38,971 nucleotides of DNA from CAYOFK01 sp964403185 (GCA_964403185.1 CAYOFK010000003.1:1-38971); one strand, 5' to 3'. Counted from the first letter of the stretch, positions 1-7,771 are shown. The notes: a model not told the origin generated them from the letters alone. Numbers and translations: made by a program.

Positions 1-17
1 AAATCAGGCTCTTATGG

Positions 18-37
18 ATTCCTGCTTTCGCAGGAAT
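18..37. repeat. REP-like palindrome downstream of trpA
   Basis: A perfect 8-bp inverted repeat (attcctgc / gcaggaat) with a tttc loop lies beyond the end of the trp operon. It resembles the small palindromic extragenic elements elsewhere in this window. There is no U-tract on the trpA side, so I do not call it an intrinsic terminator. The rest of positions 1-112 shows no gene. Confidence 0.5.
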
Positions 38-112
38 GATATGTAATCTGACTTTGGAGACAGCCCCGTATTCACATGCAACCTCTTCGCGGTTGTTTTA
101 ATTCCACTACTG

Positions 113-892
113 TCAATGATCTGAAATAAAAGGTTTTATAAATTCTGAAACCGTTTTGCTGATAGTACCGGAATCTTTCAGAACTTTGATAAAAGCACTT
201 CCGATGATCACTCCTGATGCATATTGAGATATCCATTTCAAATGCTCCGGTTTTGAAATACCAAATCCAACCATTCCCGGATTCTCCAGATTCAGATTCT
301 TTATTCTCTGCAGATATTCATCTGCTGCTTTATCCTCCTGAAGATTGCCTCCTGTAACTGAAGGTGCAGATACGAGGTAGAGAAAACCATTTGAAACAGC
401 ATCAATATACCGGGCCCTTTCATCTGTGGTCAACGGGGTGATCAGATGTATATTTTTCAGGCCGTATTGATTTGATATACCCTGGTATGTTTCAACAAAT
501 TGCTCCGGAGGCAGGTCCGGAAGGATGAGGCCATCAACACCCACCTGTGCAGCCTTCATGCAAAACTTTTCATAGCCATATTGCAGGACCGGATTCAGGT
601 AACCCATGAGTACAACCGGGATCTTAATTTTTTCTTTCACCGTCTCAAGCTGGTCCAGCAGAAGTTGCAGATCCATTCCTTCTTCCAGGGCCTTCTTGCT
701 GCTTTCCTGGATCACAGGGCCATCGGCCACCGGGTCTGAGAAAGGCATGCCAATTTCCACCATGTCCACCCCATTTTCCTGAAGGGCCAGAAGGATGTTG
801 GTTGTTTCTTTCAGGGAAGGGTATCCTGCGGTAAAAAATATGCTCAGGATCCCTTTCCTTTTTGTATTGAACAGTGTATCAATCCTGTTCAT
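113..892 (-). CDS. trpA: Tryptophan synthase alpha chain
   Basis: TrpA cleaves indole-3-glycerol phosphate to indole and glyceraldehyde-3-phosphate and channels indole to TrpB in the cytoplasmic alpha2beta2 complex. The 259-residue length is normal. The two catalytic acids are visible: Glu46 in VEIGMPFSDP and Asp57 in PVADGP, matching E49/D60 of the enterobacterial enzyme. The C-terminal phosphate-binding GxGIS and GVIIGSA stretches of the TIM barrel are also present. It is the last gene of the trp operon. Its ATG lies inside the 3' end of trpB (14-nt overlap), which suggests translational coupling. No unusual feature is seen. Confidence 0.98.
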   Translation of the reverse strand: MNRIDTLFNTKRKGILSIFFTAGYPSLKETTNILLALQENGVDMVEIGMPFSDPVADGPVIQESSKKALEEGMDLQLLLDQLETVKEKIKIPVVLMGYLNPVLQYGYEKFCMKAAQVGVDGLILPDLPPEQFVETYQGISNQYGLKNIHLITPLTTDERARYIDAVSNGFLYLVSAPSVTGGNLQEDKAADEYLQRIKNLNLENPGMVGFGISKPEHLKWISQYASGVIIGSAFIKVLKDSGTISKTVSEFIKPFISDH

Positions 893-2069
893 GATTCAAA
901 TAATTAAGATAGGTTTCCATATCTTTATCCCCGCGTCCTGACAGGTTGATGATGATACACTGACCGGAGTCAAAGTGCAGCTTCTCAAGAATGGCCAGTG
1001 CGTGGGCCGATTCCAATGCAGGTATGATTCCCTCTGCTCTGGCCAGGAGAAACCCTGCTTCCAGTGATTCCCGGTCGGTTATGGGCACAGATTCCACCCG
1101 GCCGGTTTTAATCAGGTGTGCATGCATGGGTCCGATCCCGGGATAATCCAGTCCGGCCGAAATGGAGTGGGGTTCCACAACCTGGCCATCTTCTGTTTGC
1201 ATAACAAGTGTCCGGCTGCCATGTAAAATACCAACGCTTCCTTTCCATGATGTCGCAGCAGTCTTGCCGGATTCCAGGCCCATCCCTGCAGCTTCTGCAA
1301 CAATAAGCCGTACTTCCGGATCCTCCAGAAAATGGAAGAAAGCCCCGGCGGCATTACTCCCCCCACCCAGGCAGGCGAGAATGGCATCCGGCTTATTCCT
1401 GCCGGTAATTCTCTGAAACTGAACTTTCATTTCCTCACTGATCACAGACTGCAGACGGGCCACCATATCGGGATAGGGATGAGGGCCAACCACCGATCCG
1501 ATGATATAATGTGTGTCTTCAGGATTACGGGACCATTCCCGGATGGCTTCATTGGTAGCATCCTTCAGGGTTTGACTGCCGCTATTTACCGGTACAACCC
1601 GGGCTCCCAGCATTTTCATACGGGCAAGGTTCGGAGCCTGCCGTTGGGTATCTTTTACTCCCATAAATACAGTACACTCCAGACCCATCAGGGCACAGAC
1701 AGTTGCCGTGGCAACCCCGTGCTGACCGGCACCTGTTTCAGCAATGATCCTTTTTTTCCCCAATTTTTTTGCAATCAGGATCTGGCCCAGGGTGTTATTG
1801 ATCTTATGGGAACCGGTATGTGTCAGATCCTCGCGTTTTAAGAAAATGTTTGCCTCGTATTGTTTTGAAAGGCTGGCGGCCCGGAACAGAGGTGTTGGAC
1901 GCCCGGCGTAATCACTGAGGAGATTCCGGAATGTCTCCTGAAAATCAACGCTTTCAAGGATCTGTTCATACCGGTTTTGAAGCTTATCTACATTTGGACG
2001 AAGCATTTCCGGAATAAAAGCACCTCCAAAGCTTCCAAAATAACCCTTTTCATCTACAAGTCGTCTCAT
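879..2069 (-). CDS. trpB: Tryptophan synthase beta chain
   Basis: PLP enzyme that condenses indole with L-serine to give tryptophan. The PLP lysine is Lys89 in GSHKINN, the catalytic Glu111 is in ETGAGQHG, and the phosphate-binding loop GGGSNA lies at 235-240. The 396-residue length and the N-terminal YFGSFGGAFIPE sequence mark the TrpB1 type that works with TrpA, rather than the TrpB2 type. The start overlaps the stop of trpF by 4 nt and the 3' end overlaps trpA by 14 nt, so the three genes are tightly coupled. Confidence 0.98.
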   Translation of the reverse strand: MRRLVDEKGYFGSFGGAFIPEMLRPNVDKLQNRYEQILESVDFQETFRNLLSDYAGRPTPLFRAASLSKQYEANIFLKREDLTHTGSHKINNTLGQILIAKKLGKKRIIAETGAGQHGVATATVCALMGLECTVFMGVKDTQRQAPNLARMKMLGARVVPVNSGSQTLKDATNEAIREWSRNPEDTHYIIGSVVGPHPYPDMVARLQSVISEEMKVQFQRITGRNKPDAILACLGGGSNAAGAFFHFLEDPEVRLIVAEAAGMGLESGKTAATSWKGSVGILHGSRTLVMQTEDGQVVEPHSISAGLDYPGIGPMHAHLIKTGRVESVPITDRESLEAGFLLARAEGIIPALESAHALAILEKLHFDSGQCIIINLSGRGDKDMETYLNYLNHEQD

Positions 2070-2683
2070 CTGAGTTTAAGGATAAATGATTTTAACAATT
2101 CTATATTTTTAAGTCCCGGTCTTATTTCAAAACGGCTGTTTACATCGATTCCCAGAAAATTTTTCAGGTTTATTTCTTTGATTCTTTGAACATCTCCCGG
2201 ACCTATGCCGCCACTTATCAGGAAGGGCAGAGGTATTTTGCTGGCATTCAGTATGTTCCAGTTGAATTTCTTGCCGGATCCTCCGCGTACAGATGATCTC
2301 GTATCAAATAAAAACCAATCAGCCACATCTGCATAATCCAATAATTTTCCGGGATCAATGTCTTCTCCCACACAAAAAGCCTTTACAACCTGAAAATCCT
2401 TGCGCAATATTTCGCACACTGCCGGGGATTCGTCTCCGTGAAGCTGGATCATGTTCAGTTTAAACCTGTGGGCAGTTGCCAGTATACGGGAAGGTTCTGA
2501 GTCCACAAACACACCAGCGGTTGGAACGCTCAGTCCAGATAAAGTTTCGGCCAGCGCATTATCTTCAGGATCAACGGCTCTGGGTGATTGCACATAAAAG
2601 ATCAATCCCAGGAAGTCTGCCTGAAGTTCAGATAACTGCCGGATATTATCCGGTTCCCGCATTCCGCAAACTTTAATGATCAT
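2066..2683 (-). CDS. trpF: Phosphoribosylanthranilate isomerase
   Basis: TrpF performs the Amadori rearrangement of N-(5-phosphoribosyl)anthranilate to CdRP. It is a 205-residue (beta/alpha)8 barrel with the catalytic base Cys6 in KVCGM, Asp127 in LFDTR, the GGSGKKFNW phosphate loop near 134-142, and the catalytic Asp180 in GIDVNSRFE. The stand-alone form (not fused to TrpC) is usual outside enterobacteria. The gene overlaps trpC by 11 nt upstream and trpB by 4 nt downstream. Confidence 0.97.
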   Translation of the reverse strand: MIIKVCGMREPDNIRQLSELQADFLGLIFYVQSPRAVDPEDNALAETLSGLSVPTAGVFVDSEPSRILATAHRFKLNMIQLHGDESPAVCEILRKDFQVVKAFCVGEDIDPGKLLDYADVADWFLFDTRSSVRGGSGKKFNWNILNASKIPLPFLISGGIGPGDVQRIKEINLKNFLGIDVNSRFEIRPGLKNIELLKSFILKLR

Positions 2684-3470
2684 GGCTGTCCTTTATTGTT
2701 TCGACCAATGTACGGCATGTCTCCTCAGGATCCACTGAAGTCATAAAATGTTCACCAACCAGGAAGCCCCGGTACCCGATATTCCTCAGGTTTTTTATGG
2801 TTTCCGGATCGGAAATGCCGCTTTCAGATATCAGCACAAGGCCTTCAGGGACCATTCCGGCCAGGTCTGCTGAGGTATTGACATCCACATTAAATGTGCG
2901 GAGGTTCCTGTTATTCACACCCAGGAGCGTGATGCCTGCGGGTAATTTCTCCAGTTCCCCGGAGCTGTGCAATTCAACCAATACTTCCAGACCCATATCA
3001 CAGGCTTTACCAAACAAATTGCGGATGGATCTTTTATCCAGGCATTCTGAGATGAGCAGAACAACGTCAGCCCCGGCACTACGGGCTTCTTCAAGCTGAT
3101 AGTCATCAATGATGAAATCTTTCCTGAGGATTGGCAGGGAGGTCAATGCCCTTGCTTCCACCAGGTCGTTTAATGAACCGCCAAAATAGTTTTCATCGGT
3201 GAGAACCGACAGTCCAGCAGCACCGGCTCTTTGATAAGCCGGTACGAAATCCGCTATTCTGGCATCCCTGTTAATATAACCACGGGATGGTGATTTCCGC
3301 TTAAACTCCGCAATGATCCCTCCGTCATTAATGTTTTTGAGACTTCCGGCAAGGGAGACGGTTTGCCTATGGTATAGCGGGGATTTCCGGAGTTTTTGCA
3401 CCGGCATTGAGGCTTTTCGCAGAGCGATCTCTTTTTTCTTAAGACTCATTATTTCTTCAAGGAACTCCAT
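2673..3470 (-). CDS. trpC: Indole-3-glycerol phosphate synthase
   Basis: TrpC decarboxylates and closes the ring of CdRP to indole-3-glycerol phosphate. I chose the ATG at 3470 (MEFLEEIMSLKKKE), giving 265 residues. The reading frame is open further upstream, but that part runs inside trpD in another frame and does not resemble TrpC. Visible active-site residues are Glu55 and Lys57 in AEFKRKSPS, Lys117 in LRKDF, Glu166 in LVELHS, Asn186 in GVNNRNL and Glu216-Ser217 in SESGI. The start is 7 nt downstream of the trpD stop. Confidence 0.97.
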   Translation of the reverse strand: MEFLEEIMSLKKKEIALRKASMPVQKLRKSPLYHRQTVSLAGSLKNINDGGIIAEFKRKSPSRGYINRDARIADFVPAYQRAGAAGLSVLTDENYFGGSLNDLVEARALTSLPILRKDFIIDDYQLEEARSAGADVVLLISECLDKRSIRNLFGKACDMGLEVLVELHSSGELEKLPAGITLLGVNNRNLRTFNVDVNTSADLAGMVPEGLVLISESGISDPETIKNLRNIGYRGFLVGEHFMTSVDPEETCRTLVETIKDSHDH

Positions 3471-3477
3471 CTCACAG

Positions 3478-4467
3478 TTAAGAATTAATAAATGATTTGA
3501 AGGATTTAAGGGCGGCTCCCGATTCCAATGCCTCGCCGGCTTCCATTCTGGCAGATGCGTAGGATTTTTCCGGATCGAACCGTTGGATGGCCATAGCAGC
3601 ATTTGCCAGGGCAACTGCAGTTTGAGCCGGGGTGCCTCTATTTTCAAGAATGCTTAAAAATATTTCAGAAGCTTCCTTCACGGTGTTCCCGCCAAAAAGA
3701 TCGGATGGATTGAATGTCCGTTCGGAGAGCTGGAGCGGGTCCAGAATAGTTTCCGAACTATTTGTATATACTTTTACCCTGCCCGTCAGGGAGACTTCAT
3801 CATAACCATTCAAATCATGTATAACGGCATACTGAATACCCTCATGCTGCAAGAGGTAATGATACATGCGTGCAAGTTCCAGGCTGAATACTCCCACCAA
3901 TTGATGATGAGGTTGCACAGGATTTACCAGGGGCCCCAACATATTAAAAAAGGTTTTAATACCCAGATCCCTGCGTATAGGCGCCACTGTCTTCATTGCG
4001 GGGTGAAACATGGGTGCATGTAAAAAGCAAATTCCTGCCGCATCAAGCTGTTTGTTCAGTTTGTCAGAATCGTTGGTGAACTGATGGCCAAAATACTCCA
4101 GCACATTGGATGATCCACAGGAGGAAGACACGCTGTAATTCCCATGTTTAGCCACTTTGTAACCTGCACCTGCCACAATGAACGCCGTGATGGTTGATAT
4201 GTTAAAAGTGTCCTTCCCATCTCCGCCTGTGCCGCATACATCAACCATGAGGTGACCGGAAAGACTTACCTGCACACACAATTCAAGTAAGGCATCCCTG
4301 AACCCTGCCAGCTCTTCAACCGTTATGGCCCGCATCAGGTACACCGTCAGAAATGCGGAGATCTGAGAAGGATTGTATTGTTCCTTTGCAATATTCAACA
4401 ACACCTTTCGCGCTGTTTTCCGGTCGAGAACCCCATGTTCAAATAACCTGTTCAGTATGTCTCTCAT
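3478..4467 (-). CDS. trpD: Anthranilate phosphoribosyltransferase
   Basis: TrpD transfers phosphoribose from PRPP to anthranilate. The 329-residue protein has the family signature CGTGGDGKDTFNIST at 78-92, which binds PRPP and Mg, and KHGN at 107-110. The N-terminal helical domain (LNRLFEHGVLDRKTA) is intact, and it is not fused to TrpG. The gap to trpG is 38 nt, the largest inside the operon, but no terminator or promoter is obvious there. Confidence 0.97.
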   Translation of the reverse strand: MRDILNRLFEHGVLDRKTARKVLLNIAKEQYNPSQISAFLTVYLMRAITVEELAGFRDALLELCVQVSLSGHLMVDVCGTGGDGKDTFNISTITAFIVAGAGYKVAKHGNYSVSSSCGSSNVLEYFGHQFTNDSDKLNKQLDAAGICFLHAPMFHPAMKTVAPIRRDLGIKTFFNMLGPLVNPVQPHHQLVGVFSLELARMYHYLLQHEGIQYAVIHDLNGYDEVSLTGRVKVYTNSSETILDPLQLSERTFNPSDLFGGNTVKEASEIFLSILENRGTPAQTAVALANAAMAIQRFDPEKSYASARMEAGEALESGAALKSFKSFINS

Positions 4468-4505
4468 GAATTTGAAATATTTGATTTGAATGATTCACAT
4501 CCGTA

Positions 4506-5087
4506 TTACAGATTGCAATAGTCTAAGAAATTCCGGATCAACATTTTTCCCTCCGGTGTCAAAACAGATTCCGGATGGAACTGGACTCCAAACAAACTGT
4601 ATTTACGGTGCTGCAAGGCCATGATCTGTCCCTCACCATCCCTGGCCAAAACCTCAAGGTCTTCCGGCATGCTGCTATTATCGATGATCCATGAATGGTA
4701 TCTGCCGGCCATAAAGGGATGCGGCATGCCTTTGAATAATACTGAATGCCGGTCTTCAGTCACAATTTCAGTAGCCACGCCATGGAAGACCCTGGTGAGG
4801 TTTATTAACCCTGCGCCATATACTTCAGCGATTGCCTGGTGGCCAAGACACACACCCAACATCTTTTTGGACGGTCCGTAAACCTTTATAATTTCCTTGA
4901 GAATTCCGGCATCTTCCGGCAGTCCCGGACCCGGGGACAGAAACAATACTTTATAGGGTTCAATATCCCTGATATCAATCTGATCATTTCTGAATACATC
5001 CACGTCGGAGCCTGCCAGTTCACGTATGTATTGAACCAGGTTATAGGTAAAGGAATCGTAATTATCGATGACTAAAATGGAATTCAT
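4506..5087 (-). CDS. trpG: Anthranilate synthase component II (glutamine amidotransferase)
   Basis: TrpG supplies ammonia from glutamine to TrpE. It is a class I glutamine amidotransferase of 193 residues. The catalytic triad is Cys80 (GVCLGHQ), His171 and Glu173 (VQFHPESV). The N-terminal LVIDNYDSFTYNLVQY is typical of TrpG/PabA. PabA and TrpG cannot be separated by sequence alone, and one amidotransferase may serve both enzymes, but its place between trpE and trpD supports TrpG. The start overlaps the end of trpE by 4 nt. Confidence 0.96.
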   Translation of the reverse strand: MNSILVIDNYDSFTYNLVQYIRELAGSDVDVFRNDQIDIRDIEPYKVLFLSPGPGLPEDAGILKEIIKVYGPSKKMLGVCLGHQAIAEVYGAGLINLTRVFHGVATEIVTEDRHSVLFKGMPHPFMAGRYHSWIIDNSSMPEDLEVLARDGEGQIMALQHRKYSLFGVQFHPESVLTPEGKMLIRNFLDYCNL

Positions 5088-6484
5088 AATTGTTTATTTG
5101 CCAGTTGTATGGCTTTTTTTAAAGCACCAAGTTTATTATTTACCTCTTGCAGTTCATTTTCAGGCACTGAGTCGATGACAATTCCGGCTCCGGCCTGGTA
5201 ATTCAGTTCCTGATTTTTACTGACAAACGACCGGATCACGATGGCATGGTTTATACCGCCATCTATACCAATATAGCCGATGGCCCCGCCATATAAACCA
5301 CGCGACTGGTTCTCATATTCCCGGATCAGGCTTATGGCTTTATGTTTTGGTGCACCCGAAAGTGTTCCCGCCGGAAAGGTATCCGCAAGGATCCTTAGAG
5401 GATTTGAATCCTTTGAAAGTGTTCCCTGAACCTTCGAAACGAGGTGTATGACATGACTGAAAAGCTGAATATCCTTAAGATTCATAACTTTTACATCTCC
5501 GGTGTGCCGTCCGAGATCGTTCCGTGCCAGGTCCACCAGCATCACATGTTCGGCATTTTCTTTCGGATCATCAGCCAGGATTTTTGCCAGTTCCAGGTCT
5601 TTTTGATCGTCCCCTGATCGTTTAATGGTTCCGGCAATCGGATGGATCTCGGCCGTACCATTTCTGATGATCAGTTGAGATTCCGGTGAGGACCCGAATA
5701 TTCTGAACGTACCATAATCAAAATAGAATAAATAGGGTGAGGGATTCACATGTCTGAGAGCGCGGTACACCCTGAATTCATCACCTTTAAAGGCCTGCCG
5801 GAACTGACGGGAAAAAACAATCTGGAAAACATCCCCTCTCTGGCAATGGTATTTACCGGTTTTCACCAGGTCCATAAATCCGCCGTCTGACAAATTTGAT
5901 TCTTCATCATTGGCCGATTCAAAAGAATGCTCAGGAAAATTCCGGGAATGGACCAGTGTATTGATCTTTTCTATCTGTGAGTCCTCCCCTGCCGGACAAT
6001 GATCAATCAGGTATAACTCATCATTAAAATGATTGATGACCACCAGGTATCTGTAAAAGGAATATTGGATCTCGGGAATTCCGGAAGGAAATGCTTCTCT
6101 TTCAGGCCATTTAACATTTTCAAAATAATGGATGCTGTCAAATGAAAAATAACCAAAAAAGCCCGTAAAAGGCCTGGCTTCCTCCGGCCCTTCAAAAGAA
6201 AATGATTTAATAAAACGGTCCAGTGCATCAACAGGATCCCGTTCGATTGTGCTTTCGACCGCAGGTTCAGGGTGGTCTTGTTGCCGGATACTGATCAGTC
6301 CGTCCTGAACCTTAAACGTGGCCAGGGGATCGGCACAAATAAAAGAAAGGCTGTTTTCATTGCCGCGATAATCTGAACTTTCCAGCAATACAGATTCGCC
6401 AAAACTATCGCGGATCTTCATATATATGCTCACGGGTGTAAGTGTATCGGCCAGTCCCTTTATTAAACAGGTTTTAATTTTCAT
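5084..6484 (-). CDS. trpE: Anthranilate synthase component I
   Basis: TrpE converts chorismate and ammonia to anthranilate, the committed step of Trp synthesis. At 466 residues it is normal for a stand-alone TrpE. The allosteric tryptophan-binding motif LLES is present at 33-36, so feedback inhibition by Trp is expected. The chorismate-binding core is intact: PIAGTIKRSG, LVDLARNDLGR and FPAGTLSGAPK. It is the first structural gene of the operon. Its ATG (6484-6482) sits about 24 nt beyond the leader terminator and overlaps (ATGA) the stop of an 8-codon ORF that begins just after the terminator. Confidence 0.97.
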   Translation of the reverse strand: MKIKTCLIKGLADTLTPVSIYMKIRDSFGESVLLESSDYRGNENSLSFICADPLATFKVQDGLISIRQQDHPEPAVESTIERDPVDALDRFIKSFSFEGPEEARPFTGFFGYFSFDSIHYFENVKWPEREAFPSGIPEIQYSFYRYLVVINHFNDELYLIDHCPAGEDSQIEKINTLVHSRNFPEHSFESANDEESNLSDGGFMDLVKTGKYHCQRGDVFQIVFSRQFRQAFKGDEFRVYRALRHVNPSPYLFYFDYGTFRIFGSSPESQLIIRNGTAEIHPIAGTIKRSGDDQKDLELAKILADDPKENAEHVMLVDLARNDLGRHTGDVKVMNLKDIQLFSHVIHLVSKVQGTLSKDSNPLRILADTFPAGTLSGAPKHKAISLIREYENQSRGLYGGAIGYIGIDGGINHAIVIRSFVSKNQELNYQAGAGIVIDSVPENELQEVNNKLGALKKAIQLANKQL

Positions 6485-6507
6485 AGAATCAGCTTATTAT
6501 TGTTCAT
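6481..6507 (-). other. 8-codon ORF between trp terminator and trpE
   Basis: ATG at 6507-6505 opens a frame reading MNNNKLIL that stops at TGA 6483-6481, giving an ATGA overlap with the trpE start. It begins right after the U-tract of the attenuator, so it is only transcribed on read-through. Such an overlap could couple translation into trpE, but an ORF this short can easily arise by chance. Confidence 0.25.
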
Positions 6508-6543
6508 AAAAAAAAGCCTGCTGTGAGGACAGCAGGCTTTTTT
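6508..6543 (-). terminator. trp leader intrinsic terminator (attenuator)
   Basis: A perfect 10-bp stem (minus strand AGCCTGCTGT / ACAGCAGGCT) with a CCTC tetraloop is followed on the minus strand by eight T residues, directly before trpE. It lies 22 nt after the leader-peptide stop codon, the position expected of an attenuator. The flanking A-tract makes it potentially bidirectional. Confidence 0.9.
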
Positions 6544-6565
6544 ATATCGTCAGATTCATAAATAG

Positions 6566-6610
6566 CTACAGGACCCTCAAAAGGTACGATTTTACCAGGG
6601 GCCACCACCA
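6566..6610 (-). promoter_or_regulatory. Candidate alternative-folding segments of the trp attenuator
   Basis: On the minus strand GGCCCCT, starting inside the Trp-codon run, can pair with AGGGTCC (near 6578-6572) with one mismatch, giving a possible 1:2 hairpin. TGAGGGT (6579-6573) can pair with GTCCTCA (6530-6524), which spans the terminator loop, giving a possible 2:3 antiterminator contact of 5 Watson-Crick and 2 GU pairs. These pairings were found by eye and no folding energy was computed. Confidence 0.45.
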
Positions 6611-6631
6611 TGTATGAATTGCAACTATCAT
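6566..6631 (-). CDS. trpL: trp operon leader peptide with three tandem Trp codons
   Basis: An ORF of 21 codons plus stop starts with ATG at 6631-6629 and ends with TAG at 6568-6566. It reads MIVAIHTWWWPLVKS followed by YLLRVL; the codons at 6610-6602 are TGG TGG TGG. Three consecutive Trp codons in a short ORF, between a good promoter and a strong terminator upstream of trpE, is the classical arrangement for ribosome-mediated attenuation. When charged tRNA-Trp is scarce, the ribosome stalls at the Trp codons and the downstream RNA refolds to prevent termination. No Shine-Dalgarno is seen; the region before the ATG is A-rich, as usual in Bacteroidota. Confidence 0.88.
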   Translation of the reverse strand: MIVAIHTWWWPLVKSYLLRVL

Positions 6632-6649
6632 TTTTTTGATCTTGTTCTG

Positions 6650-6680
6650 CAAATTTAATTATAAAAACAAAAGATCCAAA
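6650..6680 (-). promoter_or_regulatory. trp operon promoter, Bacteroidota type
   Basis: On the minus strand TTTG (6680-6677) is followed after 19 nt by TAAATTTG (6657-6650), an exact match to the TAnnTTTG -7 element with a -33 TTTG at the usual distance. The expected transcription start, a few bases on, leaves only about 10-15 nt before the leader-peptide ATG at 6631. Confidence 0.75.
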
Positions 6681-6729
6681 TACCACATGATTTTTTGTGT
6701 AAGAAAAAATCGTAGTTTTGGGTTGCAGG

Positions 6730-6760
6730 TTGAATATTTAAAAATGTTGAAGTACCTTTA
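6730..6760 (+). promoter_or_regulatory. Possible promoter of the small membrane-protein gene
   Basis: TTG (6730-6732), 20 nt, then TACCTTTA (6753-6760), one mismatch from TAnnTTTG. It would drive the gene at 6825 and is divergent from the trp promoter. Confidence 0.4.
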
Positions 6761-6824
6761 AATAATATCCATAAATAACAGACCAATGCATCTGATTTTC
6801 CTGTGAACTAACTAAACAATCATC

Positions 6825-7298
6825 ATGAGGATCAATCATAAGCTGGATTATTTATTTGGCCCCTCAGGCACCTTTGCAGGATTCACGATCCTTGCTGTAG
6901 GGGCCCTGTCACTCATATCCAATATCGGACTTGTGGGCAGCATCATTCTGATCATCATTGGGGCCTTTGTGGCCCTGACCAGGTCCGGGACCATCATTGA
7001 TACCAGGCTCAGCAGGATTAAATCGTACACTCAGTTATTTGGTGTGTTCCGCTATGGGGACTGGCATCCTATCGGCACATTTTCCTCTATAGGCATTAAA
7101 AAATCAATCAGAAGACAGCGAACTTACAGCAGAAGCAACCGCCAGCTCATTACCAGCCAGGAAGACTACAGGATCATACTTGTGGGAAAGGATCCGACAT
7201 TAAAAATACCCGTAGTGAAGTGCAAAACCCGGGAGTCAGCTGAAGCTGAATTGGAAAATCTCAGGGATCAATTGAACCTGGAAATTAATGAAAGTTAA
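6825..7298 (+). CDS. Small two-helix membrane protein, function unknown
   Basis: A 157-residue protein with two hydrophobic segments, at about 15-35 (GTFAGFTILAVGALSLIS) and 37-53 (LVGSIILIIIGAFVAL). A soluble C-terminal part of about 100 residues follows, with a basic patch (KKSIRRQRTYSRSNR) and a beta-rich stretch (DYRIILVGKDPTLKIPVVKC). The layout, a TM hairpin followed by a small beta domain, recalls bacterial PH-domain-like membrane proteins, but I do not recognise the family. It stands alone, divergent from the trp operon. Confidence 0.75.
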   Translation: MRINHKLDYLFGPSGTFAGFTILAVGALSLISNIGLVGSIILIIIGAFVALTRSGTIIDTRLSRIKSYTQLFGVFRYGDWHPIGTFSSIGIKKSIRRQRTYSRSNRQLITSQEDYRIILVGKDPTLKIPVVKCKTRESAEAELENLRDQLNLEINES

Positions 7299-7398
7299 TC
7301 GGGAAAAGGGGAATATGTTTACCGGAGCGGAATGATTGGTGGGGTGATGCCAAATTGTTGAACTGTTTCATTGCTGGAATGCAAATAGCGAACGGTCT

Positions 7399-7446
7399 GT
7401 AGAGTGACTCTCTGAGTCGCTAATCGACTTGCAAAGTCGATCTACA
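7399..7446. repeat. Two-hairpin REP/BIME-like element
   Basis: Outer arms TGTAGA (7399-7404) and TCTACA (7441-7446) enclose two hairpins: gactc-tct-gagtc (7407-7419) and a perfect 8-bp stem atcgactt / aagtcgat. The whole could fold as a cruciform. This is the architecture of REP elements mobilised by TnpA-REP (RAYT) transposases. No such gene is in the window. Confidence 0.6.
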
Positions 7447-7619
7447 TTGGCTTTTCCTCAGCCTATATCCGTCTGACCGCCTGGAGCGGGGCGCCTACGC
7501 TATAGCTTCGGCGACAGCGTGCAGACGGAACTCTGCCACTGGCATGATTATGGGAGACCTGGGCTGTCTCAAAAGCCCCTGATAAATATAAACCACCTCC
7601 CCCTCGTTTCCCTCGGGTA

Positions 7620-7639
7620 CTCCTCCTGCTCAGGAGGAG
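7620..7639. repeat. Perfect 9-bp inverted repeat
   Basis: ctcctcctg and caggaggag separated by 2 nt, in the spacer downstream of the NamZ-type gene. No U-tract follows, so it is not an obvious terminator. Confidence 0.5.
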
Positions 7640-7726
7640 AATTTGCACTCTTCTAAGATTTAAGACTTCCTCTCCCACCGGGTGAGCGAGTAATCCTAAC
7701 TAAACCATTCCTTCAACTCTTCAACC

Positions 7727-7742
7727 TGCCTGCCGGCAGGCA
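7727..7742. repeat. 16-bp perfect palindrome
   Basis: tgcctgccggcaggca, a perfect GC-rich palindrome 30 nt beyond the stop of the NamZ-type gene. This type of element recurs between genes in many genomes. Confidence 0.5.
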
Positions 7743-7771
7743 CGGCTCATCTCTGCGCCCCGTACCTTCCT

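Larger units (their letters stand above)
7299..7771. other. Gene-free spacer rich in palindromic elements
   Basis: About 470 bases without a convincing gene. It holds a two-hairpin element (7399-7446), perfect inverted repeats at 7620-7639 and 7727-7742, a gggctgtctcaaaagcccct motif (7561-7580), and a 23-bp motif at 7351-7373 that is nearly repeated at 22153-22176. The short open frames here have no coding character. Confidence 0.7.

Noticed and set aside
1332..1841. 169-codon plus-strand ORF inside trpB
   Set aside because: Antisense shadow of a well-conserved gene, with Cys/His-rich random composition.
6504..6686. 60-codon minus-strand ORF upstream of trpE
   Set aside because: It runs through the trp promoter, leader peptide and terminator in another frame and ends in the terminator stem; the short WWW leader explains the region better.
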